Below are positions 26,405-34,478 of a DNA stretch of 64,000 nucleotides, piece by piece (position 1 is the stretch's first letter; each line of letters starts with the position of its first letter). Under the pieces are notes generated by a model. It did not search any database. It saw nothing but the letters and a program-made list of their open reading frames with translations, and was not told the DNA's origin. Location of the stretch: positions 248,001 to 312,000 of the forward strand of contig CBDCTS010000004.1 in NCBI GenBank assembly GCA_965222345.1, written 5' to 3'. The position numbers and the translations under genes were made by a program. Origin of the DNA: JADFGZ01 sp965222345. GTDB taxonomy: Bacteria; Acidobacteriota; Terriglobia; 2-12-FULL-54-10.

Positions 26405-26676
26405 GGTCCCCCCTTTCGGTTCGTAAGGCCCAAATGTTTACTCGGGGAAATAGCCACGGATTACCCCGCTTGATGGGAAATATAGGTGAGAGATTACACG
26501 AGCAGAGAAGGCAAAGCAATTGGGGACATCAGACTTCTCCGGTTTATAGCCGAGCGCCGCTTTCGACAATCGGGCAAAGGACTATAAAGTCTATGCAAAC
26601 CATCAGAGCCGCGACCGCACTGCGGCCTCAGAATTTTTCGGACTCCGCGACCTTCGGGCGGCGGGCCGGGAGATAT

Positions 26677-26870
26677 CCCAGCACGCTGGAAGCGGCGTGC
26701 TGGGCGCTCTGTCAGGAGGCGTTCCCCGAACCTGGGCAGTTTATCGACGGCTGAAAAACCGCTTGCGAGTCCCTCGGCTTCGCTCCGTTCGGCTTCGCGC
26801 AGGGGAGGCGGGCCAAGCCCGCGCGGCTCGGAATGAGTGTGCTGACTGGGCTGCGCTTGCCGAGCCGCGC
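26677..26870. repeat. hairpin-forming inverted repeats in a 569-base intergenic gap
   Basis: The gap 26405-26973 has no convincing gene. It holds two strong hairpins: CCCAGCACGC (26677-26686) with GCGTGCTGGG (26695-26704), eight-base loop; and GCGCGGCTCGG (26821-26831) with CCGAGCCGCGC (26860-26870), 28-base loop. Neither has a U-tract on either side, so they are not typical terminators; REP-like elements are possible. Confidence 0.55.
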
Positions 26871-26973
26871 ATCTGCAAGCAAACCCATACACCAGTTTTT
26901 CAACAACCTCCTCAAGGTAAATTGAGCCTCCTGCTCGGAATGCTCCCCCGTAGCCGGTCCGGAGCGAGGAACA

Positions 26974-28881
26974 CTACATGAGTTCGGAGGGATCCAGCGG
27001 CTCGCCGAAATCATAGTCGCTTTCGAACGTCCACTCGATCTGGTGGCCCACGGGAGCCGCACCGAGTTCCCCGGCAAAATCCTCCCGCAGTACTACGATC
27101 TCCCCTCCCAGGACCGTCATCAGCGGAAAGACCGTGGGAATCTCCTCCAACGGAACGGTGAAGTAGTCCTTGTTGAAGACCACAAAATCAGCCAACTTGC
27201 CCGGCTCCAGCGTTCCCAATTCGTCTTCCCTCAGCACGAAATAAGAACCCCAAACCGTAGCCATCTTCATCAGCGTCTCCCGGTCCACCGCCTCCTCGGG
27301 GGCAATCAGTTCGCCACGGGCGTTTTTCCGGGTGATGAATTCAATGTTTTGCGCAGTCCAGGTGCGGCCTGTGCCCCTGACCGGGCTCGTGCCGGATTCG
27401 GTGCCGACCATGATGCCCGCATCCACCAAGCTGCGGATCGGAGCGATTTGCCTGGCCTTATCTTGCCCATAGACGTCCAGCCAGGGAGTGCTCCGGTTAA
27501 TGGCCGTGTCGCAACTCAACATCATTCCCAAGCGGGCCATTCGCGGGATCTGATCCTGCCGGGGATAGAAATTGCAGTGGTCGGAGGTCATCCGCAAATG
27601 GCGCATGAACTCCAGGGAGACTCCAGGTTCCCTTTCGATTACCTGTTCCATGATGTCCATTACATAGTCCATGCCCTTGTCCCCGATGGCATGATTCACC
27701 GTGTACCGGATGCGATTCGAGAGCGCGGTATCGACCGCCTGCGCGAAAAGATTGCCGGGTTGGAGCAGACATTCTTCCTGGGATTTCCGGGCCGGGGATG
27801 CATCCATGGTGGTGCAGATGGCCGGCATCCCGCTATCTATGCCGCCCATAGTCACCCCGATGTTCCAGTAATATTCATCCCCTAGACCTTTCCAGTCACC
27901 CATCCGCAGCCAGCAACCGGTAACGTCGGGTTCCACCTGCTGGCAGTTTCGGTGCGAGAAGGCGAAGCGGACCGGCATCCGTTTTTCCTCCGCCAGCTTG
28001 ATGAAGGCCGGCTGAAACGACAAGCCTACGATGTGGGAAGCGTAGGTAGTGGTGCCGGAGGGAACTTGATACGACAAATAATCTGCAATCACGTCGGCCA
28101 GTTCGTCCGGGTGATTGCGGAAGTGCCTGTCCACAATCAGCCCTCGCCCGAATGTGGTCGCAATGGTGAGGGCCCGTTCCTCATTTTCGTCGGTGGGCGC
28201 AACTTCATACAACCTCAAAAAGTCGTCTCGGGCCGCCGTGTTTAACAACCAGCTAGGATGGGAATGAAGGATAACCGGCAGTTCGGGCGACAGTTGATCC
28301 AGTTCCTCGCGGCTCATCTCTTCTTGCTTGATGTACTGCACTCCGATGCCGGTAGCCCCTCCTTCCAGGCCAATCCAGGCCCATTGGCCCGGTAGCGGGT
28401 GCGCCATCTGTTCCTTGATCACCAGTTCGATGCCCTGAGTGATGTCCGCGAAGGCCTCTCCTCCTACAGAAAACTCCTTGCGAATCGCCTCCACTGTTTC
28501 CGGATTTTGGTTCGCCCAGTTGTTTACCGCCGCGTTGTGCAAGTGGGTGTGAGTGTTAATGATGCCCGGCACCACCGTGCGGCCTGCCAGATCAATCTTC
28601 CGGGTCTGGGGACCGGCGTAGCTCAGGATTTGGGCACTGCTGCCCAGAAACTGGATGCGGTCATCACGCACCGCCATAGCCTCGAAGGTGCTGCCCAGAG
28701 AGTTGTTCATGGCGGCATCATCCATGGTTACAATCTTGCCGTTGTAGACAATCAGGTCCGGGTATGCATAGGCTACCAACTCTGCCGGAACGTTGTTCAC
28801 GGTCTGTTGTCCGCGGACGCTGATCCCACAAAGCAATATCAAAAACATAACCATCGCCACTCGTTGAAATAGGTCATTCAT
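26974..28881 (-). CDS. exported amidohydrolase (YtcJ-like)
   Basis: 635 residues from the ATG at 28881, chosen because GGAGG lies seven bases upstream and it gives a clean signal peptide (MNDLFQRVAMVMFLILLCGI, cleavage near residue 24); the frame itself stays open to 29076. Metal motifs: VVPGIINTHTHLHN (His111, 113, 115), NHAIGDKGMDYVMDIM, TSDHCNFYPRQDQIPRMARLG, and LGTLEPGKLADFVVFNKDYF. Related to the gene at 24452 in fold but clearly diverged. Substrate unknown. Confidence 0.88.
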   Translation of the reverse strand: MNDLFQRVAMVMFLILLCGISVRGQQTVNNVPAELVAYAYPDLIVYNGKIVTMDDAAMNNSLGSTFEAMAVRDDRIQFLGSSAQILSYAGPQTRKIDLAGRTVVPGIINTHTHLHNAAVNNWANQNPETVEAIRKEFSVGGEAFADITQGIELVIKEQMAHPLPGQWAWIGLEGGATGIGVQYIKQEEMSREELDQLSPELPVILHSHPSWLLNTAARDDFLRLYEVAPTDENEERALTIATTFGRGLIVDRHFRNHPDELADVIADYLSYQVPSGTTTYASHIVGLSFQPAFIKLAEEKRMPVRFAFSHRNCQQVEPDVTGCWLRMGDWKGLGDEYYWNIGVTMGGIDSGMPAICTTMDASPARKSQEECLLQPGNLFAQAVDTALSNRIRYTVNHAIGDKGMDYVMDIMEQVIEREPGVSLEFMRHLRMTSDHCNFYPRQDQIPRMARLGMMLSCDTAINRSTPWLDVYGQDKARQIAPIRSLVDAGIMVGTESGTSPVRGTGRTWTAQNIEFITRKNARGELIAPEEAVDRETLMKMATVWGSYFVLREDELGTLEPGKLADFVVFNKDYFTVPLEEIPTVFPLMTVLGGEIVVLREDFAGELGAAPVGHQIEWTFESDYDFGEPLDPSELM

Positions 28882-28972
28882 TGAAAAACCTCCTTCTCTC
28901 CGCCGATAATCTAGTTTCAGCTCCCCTTGCCTGTCCTTGTCGCAAGCCTGAAGTGATTTAATTTTAGGCAGA

Positions 28973-29001
28973 ATCATACTCCAGTAACCCTTCCGCTTCA
29001 A
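28973..29001 (-). promoter_or_regulatory. putative sigma70 promoter of the 28881 amidohydrolase
   Basis: Minus-strand TTGAAG (28996-29001) and TATGAT (28973-28978) have a 17-base spacer, about 90 bases before the chosen start codon. This supports the start at 28881, because a start at 29076 would lie upstream of the promoter. Confidence 0.5.
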
Positions 29002-29217
29002 CATTAACTGGGTAAGAGTATGATGTCCGCCCCTCACCCATAGACCGCTCGCCGCCAACACTGATTTCTCACCCATCCCGGCAAGGCGGCAGAAATGCCG
29101 CAGCAGGTGTTTTCTTTCGTCCCTTCCAAGGCTTGATCCCTATAGGAAATCGCATACCTTCTTGGTCCAAAAACAGAATGAAAATACCGGCTAAATAGAG
29201 ACCGTTGCGATTTAAGA

Positions 29218-29246
29218 TTGAGCCGATTGGGCAGCCGGTATATGCT
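29218..29246 (+). promoter_or_regulatory. putative promoter of the exported alpha/beta hydrolase
   Basis: Plus-strand TTGAGC (29218-29223) and TATGCT (29241-29246), 17-base spacer, about 100 bases before the ATG at 29349. The boxes are only moderate matches. The rest of the 467-base divergent gap 28882-29348 shows no gene. Confidence 0.35.
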
Positions 29247-29348
29247 TTGGGACGGGCGGGAAGGTCAGATCGGAAATTCCGGTTCAGCAGGTTCGATACT
29301 CCCTAAGCGATTCCCGCAGGGATACTTTCGATTGGGAGGCAAGTCACA

Positions 29349-31076
29349 ATGATGATGAGGCGCAACCTTGGGCAGTATGGGATTGTATGGGTTTGGGCGT
29401 TGCTTGGGTCCATCGCCATCACGATTCCTCTGAAGGCTCTGGATGTAAGCGACGTGAAGTCCTGTGATCAATACATGGTTCCCAAAGATGTGATCAACGG
29501 CAAGGAAGTCGGGCAGGAGGACTGCCGGATGATCGAAACCAGCGACTTCGAGTTTCAAGGGCGCAACTACCGGCGCATGGACATAGGAGTTACCGGAACC
29601 GTCCCCGGCTATACGCTCAAGAGCGATACCCTCCGGGATGCTATTTTTTTCAATGCCTACCCGGAGTTTGTGTTTCCTTCGACTCGCGGGGAACTTCCCG
29701 TGCATCACGGAATCGGGCGCTATGAAATGTCCAAAGGCACTGCCATGGCTGTTCTTTATCCCGTCAACCGAAGCGAATGGAATGGAAAAATGTTTGTGAC
29801 CCTGCATGGCGCAGGGCGAGCCTTCTCAAGCGGCTCTCTCAAGGTATGGAACAAAAACCGCAACCCCGAGGATCCACTGAAGGGTATCAGCAAGTACGAA
29901 AGATTGATGCTGGAAAAAGGGTATGCCGTGGCGAAGACCTGGAGGTCCACGCCGTTTCCGCGAGGGGGGGATATCACCGTCACTCTCGATGACGGAACCG
30001 TTCAGCGGGAGCGGAATATCATGGAACACCCTCCCCTGATTACGGGCTTTGTGAAGCTGGCCGGCAACGCCCTGGAGGAACGTCTCGGCAGTAAGCCCAG
30101 CAGGGTTTACTGGTATGGCCACTCCGGGGGCGCCCGGATCGGACGCATGGTCAACTATAAGGCCGGCATGAACGTGGACGAGGATGGCCGGCAGATCATC
30201 CATGGGATCATTGTGGATGATTCCGCCGCGGGGCTTTACCTTCCGGTGCTGATGAAAGACGGAAAAGACATCCTGTTCACAACCGAAGAGGAGCGCCAGC
30301 GGTTTGTGCCCATGCTCGAGATCTCCCACCTGCTCTACGTCAACGAAAGCCCGGCGGATCGCCCTTCCGTGTGGGAGTTTGAGTTGACCAATTTCCTCGC
30401 CAACAAGAGACTCAACGCCAAATTGCTGCGCGATAAAGGACTGTGGGATAAGTTCCGCTACTACGAAATAGCCGGAATCAGCCACTCTGGAGGAGAGTAC
30501 TTGCCGGAGGGCAAAGATGGTGACATCGAAATTCTTGATATGTCACGGCTCATGGATGGGTTTATCGACCTGCTGGACAACTGGGTCGAAAAGGGCATCG
30601 CGCCTCCTCCCACGAAGTCGGATTGGAGAGAACTCGGCGACGCCGACCAGGACAGGATCATTGAAAACAGTGCCATCTCGATGCCCGAGGTCGCCTGTCC
30701 CTTGGGTGTCTATCACATTTTTCCCCTAAGCCGCGGGCCGGGAGGCCAGGGAACCACGGGCTTCGTACCCTTCAGTGGAGAAGGCATGGAACCGGTGGAT
30801 GGTCGCGGGGCAGCCACCGCCGGGCCGGGCACGCAGAACGTCGTCCACAACTATGTGGACTTGAATCGCAACGGCTACCGGGACTTTGTGGAGACGGTTA
30901 CCGAGGCTTGGCAGCGAGTGGGACTGCTAAAGAACGATGAAACCTTCAACCGCGAACGGTATGTTGCCTGCGTTGACAAGGCCGTGGCGGACTTGCAGGC
31001 AGAGAAGTTCATCACCTCCAGAACCGTAGACTTATACCGCGAGAAGGCCCGCACCATGCCTCTGCCCGCAAATTAA
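29349..31076 (+). CDS. exported alpha/beta hydrolase (Abhydrolase_10-like domain)
   Basis: 575 residues with an N-terminal signal peptide (about 1-31). The nucleophile elbow is GHSGG (257-261, Ser259), preceded by YPVNRSEWNGKMFVTLHGAG (oxyanion region); a candidate catalytic His is in GISHSGGEY. The large size and layout resemble the alpha/beta hydrolase domain family PF20091, exported esterases of unknown substrate. Ribosome site GGGAGG precedes three tandem ATG codons (29349, 29352, 29355). Its neighbours are exported hydrolases, suggesting a shared scavenging role (inference). Confidence 0.72.
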   Translation: MMMRRNLGQYGIVWVWALLGSIAITIPLKALDVSDVKSCDQYMVPKDVINGKEVGQEDCRMIETSDFEFQGRNYRRMDIGVTGTVPGYTLKSDTLRDAIFFNAYPEFVFPSTRGELPVHHGIGRYEMSKGTAMAVLYPVNRSEWNGKMFVTLHGAGRAFSSGSLKVWNKNRNPEDPLKGISKYERLMLEKGYAVAKTWRSTPFPRGGDITVTLDDGTVQRERNIMEHPPLITGFVKLAGNALEERLGSKPSRVYWYGHSGGARIGRMVNYKAGMNVDEDGRQIIHGIIVDDSAAGLYLPVLMKDGKDILFTTEEERQRFVPMLEISHLLYVNESPADRPSVWEFELTNFLANKRLNAKLLRDKGLWDKFRYYEIAGISHSGGEYLPEGKDGDIEILDMSRLMDGFIDLLDNWVEKGIAPPPTKSDWRELGDADQDRIIENSAISMPEVACPLGVYHIFPLSRGPGGQGTTGFVPFSGEGMEPVDGRGAATAGPGTQNVVHNYVDLNRNGYRDFVETVTEAWQRVGLLKNDETFNRERYVACVDKAVADLQAEKFITSRTVDLYREKARTMPLPAN

Positions 31077-31318
31077 AGGCTCATTGCGAAGCGTGAGGTT
31101 TCTTCTTGGAAGGTATCCATTGCATACATTGTAACTTGAGGTGATTCAGCAGCAGCGATTGTTTCAACCGGTCTTTATTCTCTGTCATGAAATGACGGCT
31201 GAGATTGACCGGACGTTCCGGTTGAAGTATTCTTCGGGTCCAGCGGCAGAGCATTTGTTGAGCTGGATGTCATGCGCAACTCCACCGCAAATCGCTGGTC
31301 GCCGAGGCTGGGACTGTC

Positions 31319-32119
31319 ATGAAAACGCGAACAAAAACGATCTTCCTTGCTTCCAAAACGCTAAGCTTGGTCCTCGCAAGCCTTCTGCTCTTAGCATGTG
31401 CGGCGGACAGGCCCGAAATCAATGTGATGACCTCCGGCGGTTTCGCCGCGCCGTACAATGAACTCGCCCCGGAGTATGAACGCGCGACCGGAAATAAGCT
31501 TGTGACTTCTCGCGGAGCCTCGATGGGGAACGCGCCGGACTCCATTCCGATGCGGCTTGAGCGTGGCGAGCCCGCCGACATGGTGATTCTGTCCGCCGCC
31601 GCGCTGGACCAACTGATCGAGCAGGGCAAGGTTGTTCCCGGCAGCCGCGTCGACCTCGTGCGATCCAAGATCGGCATGGCCGTGCGGGCGGGAGCTCACA
31701 AGCCGGACATCAGCACCGTGGAGGCGCTGAAACGTACGCTGCTACAAGCCAAATCCATCGCGTATTCGGCCAGCGTAAGCGGCACATATCTTTCCACCGA
31801 GCTGTTTCCGCGCCTCGGGATCGCCGACCAGATCATGGACAAGAGTCAGAGAATCCAGAGCGAGCGAGTCGGCGCCGTGGTCGCGCGTGGAGATGCCGAG
31901 ATCGGCTTCCAGCAGATCAGCGAACTGCTTCCCATCCCGGGCATCGATTTTGTCGGACCGCTGCCGCCCGAGGTTCAGAAAATTTCTGTGTTCTCGGCCG
32001 GGATCGCCGCCGGAGCCAAGGACCCGGCCGCGGCCCGAGCGCTCATCCAATTCCTGTCGTCGCCGGCCGCCATCCCCGCCATCACGAAAAACGGCCTGGA
32101 GCCGGTGACATCCCCATAG
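31319..32119 (+). CDS. ModA-like substrate-binding lipoprotein
   Basis: 266 residues. The signal peptide ends in a lipobox-like LLLLAC, so it is probably lipid-anchored outside the membrane. The mature part is a type 2 periplasmic binding protein of the molybdate-binding/YvgL group: INVMTSGGFAAPYNELAPEYERATG, SMGNAPDSIPMRLERGEPADMVIL, and VGAVVARGDAEIGFQQISELL. No permease or ATPase gene is nearby, so transport of molybdate is not established; many such orphan proteins exist. The preceding 242-base gap contains no recognised gene. Confidence 0.8.
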   Translation: MKTRTKTIFLASKTLSLVLASLLLLACAADRPEINVMTSGGFAAPYNELAPEYERATGNKLVTSRGASMGNAPDSIPMRLERGEPADMVILSAAALDQLIEQGKVVPGSRVDLVRSKIGMAVRAGAHKPDISTVEALKRTLLQAKSIAYSASVSGTYLSTELFPRLGIADQIMDKSQRIQSERVGAVVARGDAEIGFQQISELLPIPGIDFVGPLPPEVQKISVFSAGIAAGAKDPAAARALIQFLSSPAAIPAITKNGLEPVTSP

Positions 32120-32180
32120 CACAAACCAGCAATTCTGTGGAAATACCATGTGTCAGCACGGCATGTAATTCTGAGCGCAA

Positions 32181-32547
32181 GTAGCGACATGCAATTCCTT
32201 CGGTTCCGCTCAGGACAAGCCAGCTTGCCGTCACCATACACAAACAAACTCCGCCGAAGAGGATGGGGTGATTTTCTGATCTGCCACGCCGATTTCCCAC
32301 ATCGAGTTGTAATAGCTAAAACATTAAATAACCCCTCCATTAGGGGCTTCGTTTGCCCTTCTGGTGGCTATTTGTTAACCTCTTCCCAAACTAATTTGTT
32401 GATTCTAAAAGAGCTGTCGGCTTCTTTTCGTAAAAAATACCTGTTTTTACCCCGCTCGCCTTCCCTCGTAAGTTTCACATCCACCCTCCGGCCCGATCTT
32501 CCCTCGCGCAAACTCCGGGGGCAACAAAATTCTTCCGATAATTCCTA
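32181..32547 (+). repeat. dispersed intergenic repeat, copy 3
   Basis: Shares ordered blocks with copies 1 and 2 at 12.4-13.2 kb: GTAGCGACA, ACCATACACAAACAAACTCC, GATTTTCTG followed by CCGATTTCCCA, TTGTTGATTCTAAAAGA, TTTCGTAAAA, CCCTCCGGCCCGAT, CCGGGGGCAACAAAATT and one TTCCGA unit. The blocks are conserved while the spacers diverge. It fills most of the gap 32120-32615. Confidence 0.65.
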
Positions 32548-32615
32548 AACACGGGGCCGCACGGCAGGATCTATCAGTGATGGGATCGTTATCCCGCGCC
32601 GTCGGTGTCCCGCAG

Positions 32616-33677
32616 TTACACGCCTTGGAACTCGGCAAGCAAGGTCTTGTTCGAATCCCCGCGTTTGTAGACCCGTTCGAACCGGTCGCCGATGCGAACC
32701 ACGACACTCCAGTCCTCAAGCAGGTCTCTCAGGGCCGGCACCGGTGGGTTGGGCGGATAGCCTAAAACTGGAAACTCCGTGATCATGCGATCTAGGAACG
32801 GAACGACGACCTCGTCATAGGCCTGCGCGTCATCCGCACGACGAGCGAACAACGTGGTCAACAGAACCATCGGTGCTGGATACGGTCGCGCATCACCCGG
32901 GCCCCAGATATCGGTCATCCAGATGGCCTGGGCCGGAAAAGCAAAATTGATGCGCCGCGCGCCATTGTGCTTAACCATGCCGTGGAGGGTCATCTGAGCG
33001 TTCCTCAGCACACAGAACATGAAGTCCCCACCGGCGAACACGACCCGCTGGGCCTCGACGCGGATTTCATGCTCTTGTCCCTCGCTGATGATCACGTAGT
33101 CAGGGTGCCGATCGGCAGTGTGCCAGTGCGGGTATTCCTCGCTGACCCAGTAGACCACGGGCAAGCCATTCTTCTTGGCATCTTGCACAAGACGGTCAAT
33201 ACCGGGCTTGGCGGCGGCCGTATGGTCCATTCCGTCGCGGTTGGCATGCCCGACGAAGAGAAACTCCTCCGCCACGATCTCCGTGAGGGTACTGTGATGG
33301 ACCGCCATCATAGGCGGCTGCGGACGACCTGCCACCTCTACGTTGAATCGGCTTTCTGAGGACGGAGTGCGCACCACGAACTCGGTACGTCCGGGCCCGA
33401 TGGCCTCGAATATCCCCGTCGACTCCATCAGCCTTACGATCGCAGGGTCCTCGATCGCGAACTCGTAGTCGTCGGCGAAGCGCGGTGGACTGTCCTCAGA
33501 GCGTTCCAGAACCGTGTAGTGAATCTTCTCGCCGGGGCGAAGCAAGAAGTGTTTGGGGATTACGTCCAGCCCGAGAGTTCCGCCGGATTGCAGCGTCTGG
33601 CTGGCCTGGAGCAACAGAGTCGGCGAGGCCCACAGGGTAAGCCCGCCTATCAAGAACGAACGTCTGGTAACGGGCAT
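32616..33677 (-). CDS. Tat-exported protein with Ig-like domain, function unknown
   Basis: 353 residues from the ATG at 33677, which exposes a twin-arginine signal (MPVTRRSFLIGGLTLWASP). The frame continues to 33776 without a credible start. Residues about 35-120 look like a bacterial Ig-like (Big_2) domain: FLLRPGEKIHYTVLER and IFEAIGPGRTEFVVRTP. The remaining 230 residues (FLFVGHANRDGMDHTAAAKP, GLPVVYWVSEEYPHWH, VVFAGGDFMFCVLRNAQM) form an alpha/beta domain with a possible isochorismatase-like layout around the Cys; this is tentative. Nothing nearby indicates a substrate. Confidence 0.65.
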   Translation of the reverse strand: MPVTRRSFLIGGLTLWASPTLLLQASQTLQSGGTLGLDVIPKHFLLRPGEKIHYTVLERSEDSPPRFADDYEFAIEDPAIVRLMESTGIFEAIGPGRTEFVVRTPSSESRFNVEVAGRPQPPMMAVHHSTLTEIVAEEFLFVGHANRDGMDHTAAAKPGIDRLVQDAKKNGLPVVYWVSEEYPHWHTADRHPDYVIISEGQEHEIRVEAQRVVFAGGDFMFCVLRNAQMTLHGMVKHNGARRINFAFPAQAIWMTDIWGPGDARPYPAPMVLLTTLFARRADDAQAYDEVVVPFLDRMITEFPVLGYPPNPPVPALRDLLEDWSVVVRIGDRFERVYKRGDSNKTLLAEFQGV

Positions 33678-34019
33678 CCGACGCCCCCAATCCTGCCACG
33701 CCAGCGACCTGTAACTAACCATTCTAAGGATACCTGCCCCGTATAGGCAGTTCCCGTTCAAACGACGACTGAGCAAAAACGGGACACCGTAAATGATAAC
33801 CTAGTGCCCGTAGTTCATGCATCCGAAACCGACCAGACTGGCAGTCTGCCTGTTCTTGCCGGCACTTGCGAGTCGAGTCGAAACTTGGCAGTTGACAGCG
33901 AACGCTTCATCCACGGCCAGCGCCGCGTGGTCCCGGAAGCACCGATGGCCTTCGTCGTGGCCGATCGCGGTGGCGACGTGCTGGACGTCGATACGGCTTC
34001 CCCGTTTCAGTGAAGGATC

Positions 34020-34391
34020 ATCGACCGCACCCGGTCCAGCTAGTCATCTCGCGGCTGGACAAGCTAAGCCGCAATGAGGAGGTGAAGGCGAAGCTAGAGG
34101 TTCCCGACGCGCATTGGGATCTCGTCGTTTGCGACGAAGCACACAAGATGTCGGCTAGCTTTTTTCGGCGGCGATTCTTTATGAGGATTGCGCGCCCGGC
34201 AACGGTCATATTCGTTTTTCGCGCGGAATGATGTACTATCGTTTTTATCGAACCAGCATTGGTTTCGCATTCGGCGGCGGGTTGACGCCCGCCGTGAAGA
34301 AGCTGCTCATTACCAACATTGCTGCGGTGAAAAGATAATCGCTGCCGCCAAGGCGGCACGAAGCGGGAAAGATGCCGAGGAAGAGAGTTAA
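34020..34391 (+). pseudogene. gene fragments: SNF2/DEAH helicase piece and rhomboid N-terminus
   Basis: In the 800-base gap 33678-34478, a short plus-strand frame (34020-34165) encodes LVISRLDKLSRNEEVKAKLE and WDLVVCDEAHKMSASFF, the Walker B (DEAH) region of a SNF2-family helicase. The frame breaks in a run of six T at the point where GG would follow. From ATG 34228/34231 a 36-codon frame reads SIGFAFGGGLTPAVKKLLIT, resembling the cytoplasmic start of acidobacterial rhomboid proteases, then stops. A tail IAAAKAARSGKDAEEES ends at 34391. These are remnants; identities rest on short matches. 33780-34010 was not recognised. Confidence 0.5.
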
Positions 34392-34478
34392 CGCTCCCGG
34401 GAAACATTATTATGACGCTAAAAGCGGGCCATATTGGCTCGGGTCACAGGCTTCCTCGAAGGATTGATGGAGGGTGCA

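Noticed and set aside
28882..29076. N-terminal extension of the amidohydrolase gene to 29076
   Set aside because: A promoter and a strong ribosome site with signal peptide support the start at 28881; the extension would start upstream of the promoter.
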